Numbered from the stretch's first letter, positions 12,695 to 24,642 are shown. The stretch: 64,000 nucleotides of DNA from Echinarachnius parma (GCA_037951105.1 JBAMJV010007240.1:49563-113562); one strand, 5' to 3'. Translations and numbers: made by a program. The notes: generated by a model from the sequence alone, not told the origin.

Positions 12695-13630
12695 GAAGTT
12701 TATGAAATAATACATAACGTTTATACGTTTCTACGTTCATAAACATGGGATCAACCTTTAGCAGTCCAGTTCAACATCGTTTTTGTATGTAACATCATAG
12801 ACTTAGGTAGTAAGTCTATGGTAACATGAACCAAATTTATCATGGAAAGGCCCTAAACTTATAGACACCAATAGAAACGTTCAGTGCCAAATCGCGTTAA
12901 ATCACTTTGAACAATTGCCACAGCGGCATGATTTTTGACGACTGTGAATCGAATGGAAATTTCCACTCGTGTCTCGATAGCATGAATGGTCGATATGATG
13001 GTCTCCGTAAAATCATACCGATCAACCAAATTCTTCGCCTTGATAATGTCCTATAGCTGTTATATCCATGTTTTAATTGGCTTGTTTTGGGGGTTATTTG
13101 TTAGGTAAGGTGTTCGTTTACAAGGGTCAGACGACGTTTATGGGCGGGGGACTTCAGTCTCCAATTAACCTTATCAATACACCAATGGGTCTATGATGTA
13201 ACGACATATTCACAAATTAGTCGTGATCATAAGATCACTGTTTAGTAAAGCGGTAATTGAAGAATGATGCCATGTGTACATTCACAACAACTATAAACAA
13301 TGATTCTAACATTTCACTAGCTTTACACTTGCTAGTGGCCCCGCAATGTAATTTGATTGTTAAACTGTCTAATATTCACAATATCACTTCCTTGCTTGAC
13401 CCAAGCCATCGAGCTAGTGGAATCAAGTATTGCGTAATTCTGTACACACTGTGTTCAAACGTTACATTTGGGTCTTTGCGTTGTTATGTTGTTATTTTTT
13501 TTTTTTTTTTTTTTTTTATAAATCAGCACATCTGTTTGTTTTGATTACGAGTGGCATGGCAAATGTGCCTGCAATAATATTGTTCGGATAACAATAGTCA
13601 ATAGTAATCATAATGTTGATATTATAAACA
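12695..13630. other. Unassigned stretch
   Basis: Contains a small hairpin at 12787-12812 (CATAGACTTA and complement) and a T17-type run near 13494-13517. No gene seen. Confidence 0.5.
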
Positions 13631-14007
13631 TTAAAGGGATCTTGTAACATTGTCCAAATCCACAAAACTTCATTATAAATCTAGTAGTTTTCTCATACCT
13701 TGTATTTGTATTACCAATAGAAGCATGGAACAGGTTTTAGTTTTCCAATTTCCCTTTCTTTAGAAAGATATTTACAATTGAAGTGCTCAGATTTGTGTCC
13801 ACTGGAAATTCATAAATGTGTACAAAGTCAGTCCAATGAGTTAAGCAAATATATCACTTAGCATTTACGCTCATTACTCGGTCATATAACATCCATTTAA
13901 CCGGAAATCTTCACACAAAACTCGACATACCACATCACAATAATACACATATTATCCACCATTTATCACTTTGTGCACATGTCAACCAAGTTTCTAGATC
14001 CCTTTAA
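13631..14007 (+). mobile_element. TTAA-bounded element, family B, copy 1
   Basis: Runs from TTAAAGGGATCTTGTAACAT to GTTTCTAGATCCCTTTAA, with TTAA on both edges and terminal inverted AGGGATC(T). Internal words TTGTCCAAATCC and AAAGATATTTAC recur in the copy at 31121. At 377 bp it is non-coding. Confidence 0.85.
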
Positions 14008-15428
14008 TGATAATGATTATAAGTATTAAAATGATAATAACTGCATTCAATTTCAAGTTATTTAATCACGGGAAATTCAACAAACTCCTTGAAAAACTGA
14101 TTGTATTTTCATCGGCGATCAGACAATTTTTAGATGTAATTATTTTTAGTGAGTTTTAATGTATTGGATTTGTAGGACAATTGATTTGATACCTGCATGA
14201 ATCCATCATGGTCAATCTTACATTTTACCAGGAGATAAACTTTGGATTGCTAATGAATGCAAGTTTGTGATAAATATAAATGTACGCAATTCTTCGAGCA
14301 GAGCATGTGGAAAAGTGATACAAATTGTTGAATGAAGGGTCAATGAAGTGAGTGCATCTTCTGTAATATACGGTTGGTAACCTGGAATTTCTTGAGAGCA
14401 TACCCTGTGGATTACGTGCTTTTTGATTTGTATGCATCGAAATGTGATATATGATTACCATGGAAACATCATGTCTAAGTTTTTCACTCCTTTGTTAAGC
14501 AAGCGGCTATCTTGATTGCGTACTTTTCACAAAGTCGAGCTTTTTCCTGAGGAATTTCGTCTCTAAAATCGATTTTAATTAAGTGAGAGCACTGAAAGAT
14601 GATCAATACATCAACTGGAACATGCTTCTTTGTTTTTATGTGTTTTGATTACCGTGGATCCCACTGGATGACGTTATATGATATTCGTGCAGTGGAAATG
14701 TTTATTTGTGATGGAGATTATTGAGGATTGCAGCTTCGACAAAGTGTTGTGAAATATTTGAAAATTGGATTGGATCATGGATATTATTCCACAACTTATA
14801 CGGCATGGGCTCATGAGATCAACAATATACGTCTGGTAAGTTGTTTACATATTTGTACAATTGGATACTTCATTTCGTTCGTTAACAAAATTATAACCTT
14901 CAGTTCAAAAATACAACATTTCAAACCTTTGAATATTGCATATATATACGTGAATCCTATGCCATATAATAATGTAAGTTATATTTGATTATTAATTTCC
15001 ATTGTTTCTTGCAAATATGACTATCATGACGGCCAACATGACGTTCAGATTTGTGCCACCTATTTTAAATTTGATTGTTTCCCCCTTATATATACAATAA
15101 GAGAATAATCTGTAAATCTGTGTTATATTGTATGTATTGTTTTGCACATTTATACTGAGTTGCCTAAATAGTGGTAACAAAATACTGAAACAACTACACA
15201 TGATGAAATGCACAAAATAAAATACAATTATATTCAAATGGTCTTCCAAAGGAAGGCACAGGACTTTATTTAAAATGCACATTACTGAAATTTCACTGAA
15301 TGAGGTGGTCACAAAAATAAACAAAACGAATCAAATGTGTATGAGGTCAGTAATGTGTATGTCTTTAAAAAAAAATGAATTCTGCTATGGCTATAAAACA
15401 CAACACATAAAATATGGTTATATAAGGG
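14008..15428. other. Unassigned stretch
   Basis: No supported gene. A frame at 14728-14988 ends near a GTAAGT donor-like word at 14835 but lacks a convincing acceptor or domain. Confidence 0.4.
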
Positions 15429-15840
15429 GAATGAAACGCTGGTATTTGCATATTGTAACTGATCAGTGCATATTTCCTGTCACTTCTAGTCCTATAGTTT
15501 CTCATGGGTATCACGATAATAATGGAAATAATTTATATTTTTGAAACCACTATAAATCTGTTTTTACTGACCACTGGAGGCTTCCATATCAACTGTTCCA
15601 TTTGAAACGCCGTTGTTAAATCTGCTGCTATGTCGGTGGTTAATGTAACCCGCTTTTGTAAGTGCACGCTCAAATGCGCTCGGATGACGTTTCATATGGA
15701 ACAGTTGAAAAACATGGCAGCCTCCAGTCGAGGTTGCAAAAACATGGATTATTTCCATTATTAGTGTTACCCATGACTAGAAGTGACAGGAATTGTGCAC
15801 CTATCAGTTACAGTATGCAAACATTCCAGCATTTCAAAAC
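15429..15840. mobile_element. Fold-back element of ~410 bp
   Basis: Left arm words TGCATATTGTAACTGATCAG and CCTGTCACTTCTAGTC reappear inverted at 15770-15830. Inner words GGAGGC, CATATGGAACAG and the ATGGAAATAAT block are also mirrored, around a spacer near 15605-15690. No TSD could be fixed. Confidence 0.75.
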
Positions 15841-16460
15841 GTAACTGAAGGGTGTACCGATGCACCTGCACTGGAAAAAGTTTTGTTTTAATGTTTTGTT
15901 TACGAACTATCAATAGATTATTCTAAGTGCATGTAATAGTATATTCCAGGCCGCTGCTACATTAACCTTTGCTGTTTCCCAACCATACTATAAGGTTTGT
16001 ACAAATGTATATTTTGTATACATTTAAACGTTTATAGAAATAAACGGAATAACTCAGCACTAGATGATGTCATATCTCTCGTATATAGGTCTATAGCCCT
16101 ATGCCCTATACACTTTTGTTTTTAATGTTCGTATAGACATCTCATCGAATGTGGAATCAAGGTCATAATCACTAACACATATCGTAGGTTAATACAATTC
16201 AAATTTAACAAGTTTATACAAACGTATGCATAAATGTACAGATGCAAGGTACAAAATATATATCGAGATATACAAATGAGAACACGAACATTGAGAAGAA
16301 CATACAATTTGTTTTAAAGGCAATATACAATTTATCCTTGGAAAATCTATAGAAACATAACACATTTAGACAAAAAGGTTTTACAAATATTATATACTCT
16401 CAATGATGCACAATATCTAATATAACAAAAAGATATATGCCGTTATTCACATAGCAAAAA

Positions 16461-16575
16461 GTTAACCACTGCTGGTAAGAATAATCGTTACCCAAACACA
16501 TTAACCACTGCTGGTAAAAATAATTGTTACCCAAACACATTAACCACTGCTGGTAAAAATAATTGTTACCCAAGC
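16461..16575. repeat. 39 bp tandem repeat, ~3 copies
   Basis: TTAACCACTGCTGGTAA plus AATAATTGTTACCCAAACAC recurs at 39 bp. Because 39 is a multiple of three, the minus strand gives a 13-residue repeat containing GNNYFYQQWLMCL. This is most simply a shadow of the DNA repeat. Confidence 0.9.
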
Positions 16576-17136
16576 TCATTGCTTGTTTCATGTTCGTTCA
16601 TAATTATTGTCACGGAATAATGTTCACAAGATGGACATTTTTACACCCGGCCTTTCATGAAACTGTTGAAGTATCTAATGATATCTCTTAATAGAAACGT
16701 TGATATCGTATACATAAATCTAGAGACGAGTGTCTGAATGCATTGTGCAAAGATGGTAGATTTAATAGACCAAGCACTCGCGCGCATAACAATGTAGCTT
16801 CGCGTGTGAACAAAGTAATCCTCGTATAAATGCAATACTACAACATCTCCCTCGTTTTAACAAAAGGATAATGAACTGGGAGAAAAACTAAACATGCAAT
16901 TATACAATGTTTTATTAACACTTAAACATACAAACACAGTAAATATGTTATCGTCTGTATTCTGTAAAATCAATCGTAATCAATTACATACTTCAAAATG
17001 CAACTGTATACAAACTACTACTATAAGTCTCAATATGTTGCGTACGATGACTTGTAAACATTTCAAATTTCAAAACAATAATCTAAAGTCTTGGCTGCAC
17101 CATTCATGACCTTTACATGACTTGCAAAACAATAAA
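16576..17136. other. Unassigned AT-rich stretch
   Basis: No gene or repeat recognised up to the left edge of the large inverted duplication. Confidence 0.45.
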
Positions 17137-17333
17137 AACAGATAATTATTTCAAAAGAAATCCGATTATTAGTTCGTTTGTCAATTCGTGGTTCTTTGAA
17201 GCCTAAATGGAGATATTTTAACCTGTATTTTGTACTTTTATTCTACCTTTCAATTGTAGATGTGTATAAAACAATTGATATGTCGTTAATGTATTTACAT
17301 TATTGTTTTCACATAATAAAACCATGTATCATT

Positions 17334-17344
17334 GGGGGGGGGGG
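17334..17344. repeat. Poly-G run in left arm
   Basis: Eleven G after ATCATT. The mirror C run in the right arm is at 23712-23727. Confidence 0.9.
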
Positions 17345-17453
17345 AGGCTATGGATGGGGAGGGGGCTGCCGTCCTCCACAATTTGTCTGGCTTAAAACAA
17401 TACAATACATAAGCATTAAATAACAATTAATACACAAACATGCAATGTGGTCA

Positions 17454-17454
<1 letters not shown>

Positions 17455-17477
<23 letters not shown>
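17455..17477. repeat. Poly-C run (C23)
   Basis: Twenty-three C followed by GCCCCGGAGTGAATCAC. Mirrored as a G20 run at 23582-23601. Confidence 0.9.
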
Positions 17478-17484
<7 letters not shown>

Positions 17485-17519
17485 AGTGAATCACAGCCGA
17501 ATGTATATTTATATGCGCG

Positions 17520-17752
17520 ATTTTGTACAGGAGTCAATGTAGACCGATGAGTAAATTTACTCCTGGCTTTGTACAGGATTCAATGAAGACCAATGTATAA
17601 ATTTACTCCACTTTTTGTACAGGAGTCAATGTAGACCGATGAGTAAATTTACTCCTGGCTTTGTACAGGATTCAATGAAGACCAATGTATAAATTTACTC
17701 CACTTTTTGTACAGGAGTCAATGTAGACCGATGAGTAAATTTACTCCATCAG
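17520..17752. repeat. 59 bp minisatellite, left arm
   Basis: Units alternate between TTGTACAGGAGTCAATGTAG...GATGAGTAAATTTACTCC and TTGTACAGGATTCAATGAAG...AATGTATAAATTTACTCC, so the higher-order period is about 116 bp. Five half-units are present. GAGTAAATTTACTC is itself palindromic. Confidence 0.9.
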
Positions 17753-18386
17753 GAGTGAACCCAAAGACCACTGACTATTATGTAAGGGCCAAGCTTACTA
17801 TGACCGAGGAGGATGTACGCTATGCCGTCCTTTCTATCACAATCCGTATTGCGAAATGAACGCGTCATCGTTTTACACGGTGCACGGATGCATGTCGTTA
17901 AGTGTATGCAAATATCTACGAAGTTGCCGCCAAATAATACACGCGAATTCCTATTGGTCGAAGTATACGCTTACGATGTGACGTAATCAAATGTAACAAT
18001 AGAAATGGGCGGTAACGTACGTGCTCGTGCATTGTGTGCGTGTGGGGAGAGGGGCGGGGGGGGGGGGAATGCGTGCAATGCCGTGAACAGAATGTGTTTA
18101 AGCCTTTTTTTCTTACAATGTTTATCACGGCCGTAAAGACTTACGTAATACTTATATAAGATAACCCCCACCATTTTGAAAAGCCTCGAATTTATAACGG
18201 GCCGGGGCGAATTTGAGCAAACAAGAATTAGAAACAAAATGGACGAAAAACCAAAGAAATATATGCAGTGTGGTCCCCAATAATAATGCATCCCCCCTCC
18301 CCCAATTGGCCCGACCACAACATGCCACTGGGTGAGGGAATAATAATGAATCGAGTAAATGATGTTGGTATGATCTTAGTATTAAT

Positions 18387-18635
18387 TTAGAAACTCATTA
18401 CGCAATCACACAGCCTCCTGTGAATTGCGCTGGCGAAACAGAATGATAATACTATGATATTTAAATATAATGCTATAAGTGGTAACTCACTTACAAACAC
18501 CAGAATATAGGTAAACAGAATGAAGAAAATGCAATTCTGAAAAACAGTTTTACGCCTACGGCTTAATTTCGCGAATTTGATTGAACCGTTTATTAATACG
18601 AATGGAAAGTTAACGAAGTTGACCAAGCAACCCAT
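18387..18635 (-). CDS. Duplicated 82-codon frame, unknown (left arm)
   Basis: Reads MGCLVNFVNFPFVLINGS at its start, then a basic stretch KLSRRRK, then a long hydrophobic segment (about residues 33-70, with FFILFTYILVFV and LNIIVLSFCFASA), ending HRRLCDCVMSF. It could form one or two membrane segments. The right arm has the same frame with a single visible residue difference (Tyr versus Asp at about residue 57). No family is recognised and no promoter or splice signals are evident. It may be chance openness copied by the duplication. Confidence 0.15.
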   Translation of the reverse strand: MGCLVNFVNFPFVLINGSIKFAKLSRRRKTVFQNCIFFILFTYILVFVSELPLIALYLNIIVLSFCFASAIHRRLCDCVMSF

Positions 18636-18638
18636 GCA

Positions 18639-18705
18639 TCATCATCGCCATCATCATCATCTTCACGATTATCATAATCACTATCATCTTATCATCATCT
18701 TTGTG
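18639..18705. repeat. ATC/TCA trinucleotide tract, left arm
   Basis: Imperfect (ATC)n, mirrored at 22345-22421. Confidence 0.85.
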
Positions 18706-18731
18706 TATACACATTATACAGACATGTGATT

Positions 18732-18770
18732 AAAGGGATAATGCAGTTTTGCATGGTTTAGAGGGCGCTT
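18732..18770. mobile_element. Terminal fragment of TTAA element, left arm
   Basis: TTAAAGGGATAATGCAGTTT followed by TTTAGAGGGCGCTTAA resembles the first ~40 bp of family A. It is mirrored at about 22293-22330. Confidence 0.6.
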
Positions 18771-18948
18771 AATTCAAGACATCATTAATTTGCGAGGTAT
18801 ATATGAATACGTTAAGAAAGGGAGTATTTTAAAGTGCATGTGGTTTTAAAGATAAAACAAACTCAGAAACACCTCGAGTGATGTATGTATCCGATTGAAA
18901 TAAGTGTGGTTCAAACCCCCTTTGACAAAACAATTGCGGTTTGAACAA

Positions 18949-18966
18949 CCCCCCCCCCCCCCCCCC
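18949..18966. repeat. Poly-C run (C18)
   Basis: Follows GCGGTTTGAACAA. The mirror poly-G in the right arm is at 22078-22091. Confidence 0.9.
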
Positions 18967-19122
18967 ACCCTGTACAACTTGTAGCTGGAATATTTTATTG
19001 GTTTTGATCATAATCATAACCGATGGTCTGGGCCTCGTAAAATGAAATTTCTCTGTCGCGGCCTAAAACATTTTCAACGGACAATGAAACACATTTGCCA
19101 GTGACGTAATGATCAGTAAGCA

Positions 19123-19371
19123 ATTAAATGGATTATAGTAAGCAATGGTCAAACTTAAGTTTAGTAACCAAAACTTGCACCATTAGGGTACAAAGAAAAT
19201 ATTTATAACTTCACCATGCTCGAAAAGTATACACAATTACAAACGACTAAATAAAACCCCCTTATCATTTAAAGAGTCGTTACAACTGAAGAGGGAGCTA
19301 TTTAACAAAAATCATTGGTTTTACTGTTAGCCTTTTTCATACAAATTTGTGCATTTAATGTTTGTTCAAAT
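19123..19371 (-). mobile_element. Family A element truncated at the inverted-repeat edge
   Basis: Carries TTTAGTAACCAAAACTTGCA, CACCATGCTCGAAAAG and AAGAGGGAGCTATTTAAC, then stops at the arm boundary. The matching copy in the right arm continues past the boundary to about 21400, so the breakpoint of the duplication cuts this element. Confidence 0.75.
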
Positions 19372-19379
19372 CAGCAATG

Positions 19380-19604
19380 TCATCACCCTCATCATATTCT
19401 GATCAGTATGGCATCATTATCTGTATCATCATATTTACTATCATCATCATTTTCTTCATGATCATCATCATCATCATCATTATCACCATCATCATTATCA
19501 TCACCGCCGTCGTCGACTTGGTTAACGCCATCACCACGTTATGTATGCATCGTCACCTTTGTCATCAAGAATCATTATTATTATTATTGTTGTTATCATC
19601 ATCG

Positions 19605-19635
<31 letters not shown>

Positions 19636-19818
19636 TTATCATCATCATCATCATCATCGATGCATGTCAACATCATCATCATGCATTATAATCAGCATCT
19701 GATCAGTCTGTGATGACATCATCAGCATCATCACCGTCGTCGTCGTCTTGGTCATCATCATCTTCATCTTCATCATCATCATCATCATCATCATTATCAT
19801 CATCATCATCATCATCTT
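19380..19818. repeat. (ATC)n / (CATCAT)n compound microsatellite
   Basis: Several hundred bases dominated by ATC, CAT and CGTCGT words. Two similar sub-blocks each contain CACCGCCGTCGTCGACTTGG or its close variant CACCGTCGTCGTCGTCTTGG. Poly-Ile and poly-His frames here are artefacts. Confidence 0.95.
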
Positions 19819-20451
19819 ACATTATTATATAGAGGCTCGATATTAATTCCAATTGGATATTGTTTGGGAACATCCAAATGTTAGTTAACCGATTTTAATT
19901 ATCTCTTTAAAGTAACGCATAACTATTACATCCCTTTTTCAATGAGCATATGGAATGTATTCATTTACCTAATACTTTCCACGACGGTTTATTTAGAGAC
20001 ATTTTTAGATAGCGAATACATTTCTGACAAAAATATATTACGCCGTATCGCTGCATGCCATATCGATTATACCTTCTTCACGTCAATACATTCATTGATT
20101 GTCATGTTAAGTCAAGAAGAGTTCCAACAATAAAAGTTGAAAACCCTGAGAAACCCTAAACAGATGTCAATTCGTATTTTAAAACTTGCATCCTCGGCCG
20201 CATAGCAAATTGCGTCTATAACCTCTTTTACTGACCCCATACTCGTGAAACTCATCGTCTTATGTGTATCTTATAATAAAATGATTTTTAAAAAAAATAA
20301 ATAAATACAATGTCTTCAAACATTTTATAGTACATTATAAAGGACACAAATTATTACGCCTTTCATATTGATTTGCTTGCGGGTGGTGTAAATAGTTGAT
20401 TGAATGCCAATCCGCCCAAACACATTACATACGAACATTAACATAGCTTGA

Positions 20452-20515
20452 CTACGGGAACCGAGTGGGTTGTGTACAAAGTCTATGGGGATTTCATAAA
20501 CTCCCTTTGCGTAGC
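20452..20515. repeat. Family F short repeat
   Basis: GACTACGGGAACCGAGTGGG then TGTACAAAGTCTATGGGG, the same word order as inside the 0.75-3.6 kb tandem units. Confidence 0.6.
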
Positions 20516-20744
20516 TCTTTTGTCAGTGGGGGCAATTTTCCCACGATCTGACGATTATGAATGGATTATGGAACAAAAGAGTCAAGTCCATTTTGTTCAT
20601 GACCACCTATAAACTATTGAAATGTATAACCATTGTGTGGTCTGCTAAGCCGCCCAAGCCAGCACACTAGCCATGACTTTGTGTAGAATTACATTTGAGA
20701 ATGTGTTGATTGGGGCCGGGGATGTATTGTAGTTTTGGGAAAGG

Positions 20745-20767
20745 CCCCCCCCCCCCCCCCCCCCCCC
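20745..20767. repeat. Poly-C run (C23)
   Basis: Follows GGGAAAGG, inside the inverted-repeat spacer, with no mirror partner. Confidence 0.9.
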
Positions 20768-21399
20768 ATGCACTACCAAATTAAATGGACGCTCGTATTA
20801 CCAATCATGTGAAATAATATGTTAATACTAATACAAGATGATAACAAATTGTCCTGGAAACCAGCTACTATTAATATATTTGGTAAATTAGCAAACTCAT
20901 CTACTGTAAATTTAAATCGCCGTGAATTGAAAACCCTCGTGCGCATGCTTGCTAAATCCTACATTCCTATATATATATGGTAAATGTGGCGTACCTGTCA
21001 TGCCTGTGTTTCGAACGTATGGCCAGCGCGTAGACGAGCCAAACTGATGTTTTCATTAACGTTTTAACTGATATTTCTGCATTTAACGATACTAAGGTTC
21101 GGATTTTCCAGGCAATTACACTTTGTATGCGATTTCTACATTACTTATCAATTATTTTGGACAATAAAGTTAATAATATGTAATGTATTTGTACTGTTAT
21201 GAATAAGTACAACGTTGACTTTGTTTGATCAAAATATCAGTCCTCAATATACACAAAAGAGTATGCTTTAACAACAATAATTCGAATTGCGCCTACACAT
21301 TATTTTGGTTAACACATCAACAGGTTTGACCATTGTTTTGATGCTCTATTGATATTTGGGTTTTGAAGGTACCGTTGAGTATATCGTATTGGTAATTCC

Positions 21400-21919
21400 C
21401 GAAGTGCCCCCAATATTTTGTTTGTGAGATTATGAAAAACTGACTGTCAAATTCGAAAGAACAAACCATTTTTAATTAAAAAAATAACTTCATTTGATCA
21501 GAAACGGCTGAAATATTCATAATTGTTTTGTATTCACAAGGTTTTTCACTGGCAATCACAACCTTGCGATATTTAGACCTTTTAGAAAAGAAAAAAAATG
21601 CTCAAAGACTACTTTGAAAAAATTCTGAATAGGTTTTTAAAAAGTCGTTTATGATATCTGTATTGAATAATTATTTGAACAAACATTAAATGCACAAATT
21701 TGTATGAAAAAGGCAAAAGTAAAACCAATGATTTTTGTTAAATAGCTCCCTCTTCAGTTGTAACGACTCTTTCAATGATAAGGGGGTTGTATTTAGTCGT
21801 TTGTAATTGTGTATACTTTTCGAGCATGGTGAAGTTATAAATATTTTCTTTGTACCCTAATGTTGCAAGTTTTGGTTACTAAAGTTAAGTTTGACCATTG
21901 CTTACTATAATCCCTTTAA
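21400..21919 (+). mobile_element. Family A TTAA element spanning the right-arm boundary
   Basis: Begins near TTTGTTTGTGAGATTATG and carries AAACGGCTGAAATATTCATA, CCATGATGCTCGA-type words and GGTTACTAAAGTTAAGTTTG, ending CCCTTTAA. About 520 bp. Only the outer ~245 bp are mirrored in the left arm. Confidence 0.75.
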
Positions 21920-22422
21920 TTGCTTACTGAGCATTACGTCACTGGCAAATGTGTTTCATTGTCCGTTGGACATGTTTTTAGGCCGCGACAGAGAAATTTC
22001 GTTTTACGAGGCCCAGACCATCGGTTATGATTATGATCAAAACCAATATAATATTTCAGCTATAAGTTGTACAGGGTGGGGGGGGGGGGGGTGTTCAAAC
22101 CGCAATTGTTTTTGTCAAAGGGGGGTTTGAACCTCCCCGGGTACGCCTATACACTTATTTCAATCGGATACATACATCACTCGAGGTGTTTCTGAGTTTG
22201 TTTTATCTTTAAAACCACATGCACTTTAAAATACTCCCTTACTTAACGTATTCATATATACCTCGCAAATTAATGATGTCTTGAATTAAGCGCCCTCTAA
22301 ACCATGCAAAACTGCATTATCCTTTTAATCACATGTCTGTATAATGTGTATACACAAAGATGATGATAAGATGATAGTGATTATGATAATCGTGAAGATG
22401 ATGATGATGGCGATGATGATGC

Positions 22423-22671
22423 ATGGGTTGCTTGGTCAACTTCGTTAACTTTCCATTCGTATTAATAAACGGTTCAATCAAATTCGCGAAATTAAGCCGT
22501 AGGCGTAAAACTGTTTTTCAGAATTGCATTTTCTTCATTCTGTTTACCTATATTCTGGTGTTTGTAAGTGAGTTACCACTTATAGCATTAGATTTAAATA
22601 TCATAGTATTATCATTCTGTTTCGCCAGCGCAATTCACAGGAGGCTGTGTGATTGCGTAATGAGTTTCTAA
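22423..22671 (+). CDS. Duplicated 82-codon frame, unknown (right arm)
   Basis: Same frame as the left arm (18387-18635), with IALDLNIIV in place of IALYLNIIV. It has a basic KLSRRRK segment and long hydrophobic stretches. No recognised family, and no evidence of expression can be read from the sequence. It is listed because it stays open in both diverged copies. Confidence 0.15.
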   Translation: MGCLVNFVNFPFVLINGSIKFAKLSRRRKTVFQNCIFFILFTYILVFVSELPLIALDLNIIVLSFCFASAIHRRLCDCVMSF

Positions 22672-23303
22672 ATTAATACTAAGATCATACCAACATCATT
22701 TACTCGATTCATTCTTATTCCCTCACCCAGTGGCATGTTGTGGTCGGGCCAATTGGGGGAGGGGGGATGCATTATTATTGGGGGCCACACCGCATATATT
22801 TCTTTGGTTTTTCGTCCATTCTGTTTCTAATTCTTGTTTGCTCAAATTCGCCCCGGCCCGTTATAAATTCGAGGCTTTTCAAAATGGTGGGGGTTATCTT
22901 ATATAAGTATTACGTAAGTCTTTACGGCCGTGATAAACATTGTAAGGAAAAAAAGGCTTAAACACATTCTGTTCATGGCATTGCACGCATCCCCCCCCCC
23001 CCCCCCCCTCTCCCCACACGCACACAATGCACGAGCACGTTCACCGCCCATTTCTATTGTTACATTTGATTACGTCACATCGTAAGCGTACTATACTTCG
23101 ACCAATAGGAATTCGCGTGTATTATTTGGCGGCAACTTCGTAGATATTTGCATACACTTAACGACATGCATCCGTGCACCGTGTAAAACGATGACGCGTT
23201 CATTTCGCAATACGGATTGTGATAGAAAGGACGGCATAGTGTACATCCTCCTCGGTCATAGTAAGCTTGGCCCTTACATACTAGTCAGTGGTCTTTGGGT
23301 TCA

Positions 23304-23540
23304 CTCCTGATGGAGTAAATTTACTCATCGGTCTACATTGACTCCTGTACAAAAAGTGGAGTAAATTTATACATTGGTCTTCATTGAATCCTGTACAAAG
23401 CCAGGAGTAAATTTACTCATCGGTCTACATTGACTCCTGTACAAAAAGTGGAGTAAATTTATACATTGGTCTTCATTGAATCCTGTACAAAGCCAGGAGT
23501 AAATTTACTCATCGGTCTACATTGACTCCTGTACAAAATC
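23304..23540. repeat. 59 bp minisatellite, right arm
   Basis: Mirror of 17520-17752 with the same number of units, so unit count has not changed since the duplication. Confidence 0.9.
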
Positions 23541-24041
23541 GCGCATATAAATATACATTCGGCTGTGATTCACTCCGGGGCGGGGGGGGGGGGGGGGGGG
23601 GCTGACCACATTGCATGTTTGTGTATTAATTGTTATTTAATGCTTATGTATTGTATTGTTTTAAGCCAGACAAATTGTGGAGGACGGCAGCCCCCTCCCC
23701 ATCCATAGCCTCCCCCCCCCCCCCCCCAATGATACATGATTGGTTAGTTTTATTATGTGAAAACAATAATGTAAATACATTAACGACATATCAATTGTTT
23801 TATACACATCTACATTGAAAGGTAGAATAAAAGTACAAAATACAGGTTAAAATATCTCCATTTAGGCTTCAAAGAACCACGAATTGACAAACGAACTAAT
23901 AATCGGATTTCTTTTGAAATAATTATCTGTTAATTCATGTCATGTTCGTCCTTAATATTCGATATTGCAGAAATTATTATTTTGTATGCGAAATATATGT
24001 TTAAAATACATGTATAAGTTGTTTAAAAGTCAATCTGCTAT

Positions 24042-24042
<1 letters not shown>

Positions 24043-24109
<67 letters not shown>

Positions 24110-24123
24110 GCGTGTGTGCGTGT

Positions 24124-24199
<76 letters not shown>
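24043..24199. repeat. (GT)n microsatellite
   Basis: About 75 GT units with a few GC or GA interruptions near 24104-24130. Confidence 0.97.
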
Positions 24200-24200
<1 letters not shown>

Positions 24201-24549
24201 CTCACGCCGGCATTCTTGTGGGGTCACGTGTGGGTAAAATTATATACTTGTGGGGTATTTTACCCTTGTGGGGAATAAATCATAGACCCCAATAAGGAAT
24301 AGCCTTAAATCGGCGTATTTAGTTCAAAGATTTATGTGTCAAAATCTTGTGACTGTGCCCCATTAGTGATACTTGAGGATTTTTTTTTCTAGACACACCC
24401 CTGCCCTCCCATTCACTTATAAAGTTGCCTTTTTTCGTTGCAAAGATTTGTGGAAAAAAAACAGTAACTTTGTTTAGAAGCACTCCTTCAGCCTGTAATA
24501 GCACAAGTACCCCAAAAGTCGGGTGCCCACAAGTATGCCCGGGTAAGTA

Positions 24550-24551
<2 letters not shown>

Positions 24552-24642
<91 letters not shown>

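Larger units (their letters stand above)
17137..19371 (+). repeat. Large inverted duplication, left arm (~2.23 kb)
   Basis: Starts AACAGATAATTATTTCAAAA and ends GCATTTAATGTTTGTTCAAAT. Its reverse complement is found at 21672-23932 over the full length with scattered substitutions and small indels. For example, about 9 bases near the GTATCATT/poly-G junction are present only in the right arm. Contents in order: G11 and C23 runs, a 59 bp minisatellite, an 82-codon frame, an ATC tract, a C18 run and a truncated family A element. Confidence 0.95.
19372..21671. other. Spacer of the large inverted duplication
   Basis: About 2.3 kb without a gene. It holds a long ATC-rich tract, a family F short repeat, a C23 run at 20745-20767 and, at its right edge, the rest of a family A element. 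The 63-codon frame at 19942 is not recognisable. Confidence 0.6.
21672..23932 (-). repeat. Large inverted duplication, right arm (~2.26 kb)
   Basis: Reverse complement of 17137-19371, in the order family A element, poly-G, TTAA fragment, ATC tract, 82-codon frame, poly-C, 59 bp minisatellite, poly-G, poly-C. Ends AAATAATTATCTGTT. The scattered differences from the left arm argue against a simple assembly echo. Confidence 0.95.

Noticed and set aside
14728..14988. Possible exon ending at a GTAAGT word at 14835
   Set aside because: No good acceptor upstream and no recognisable peptide.
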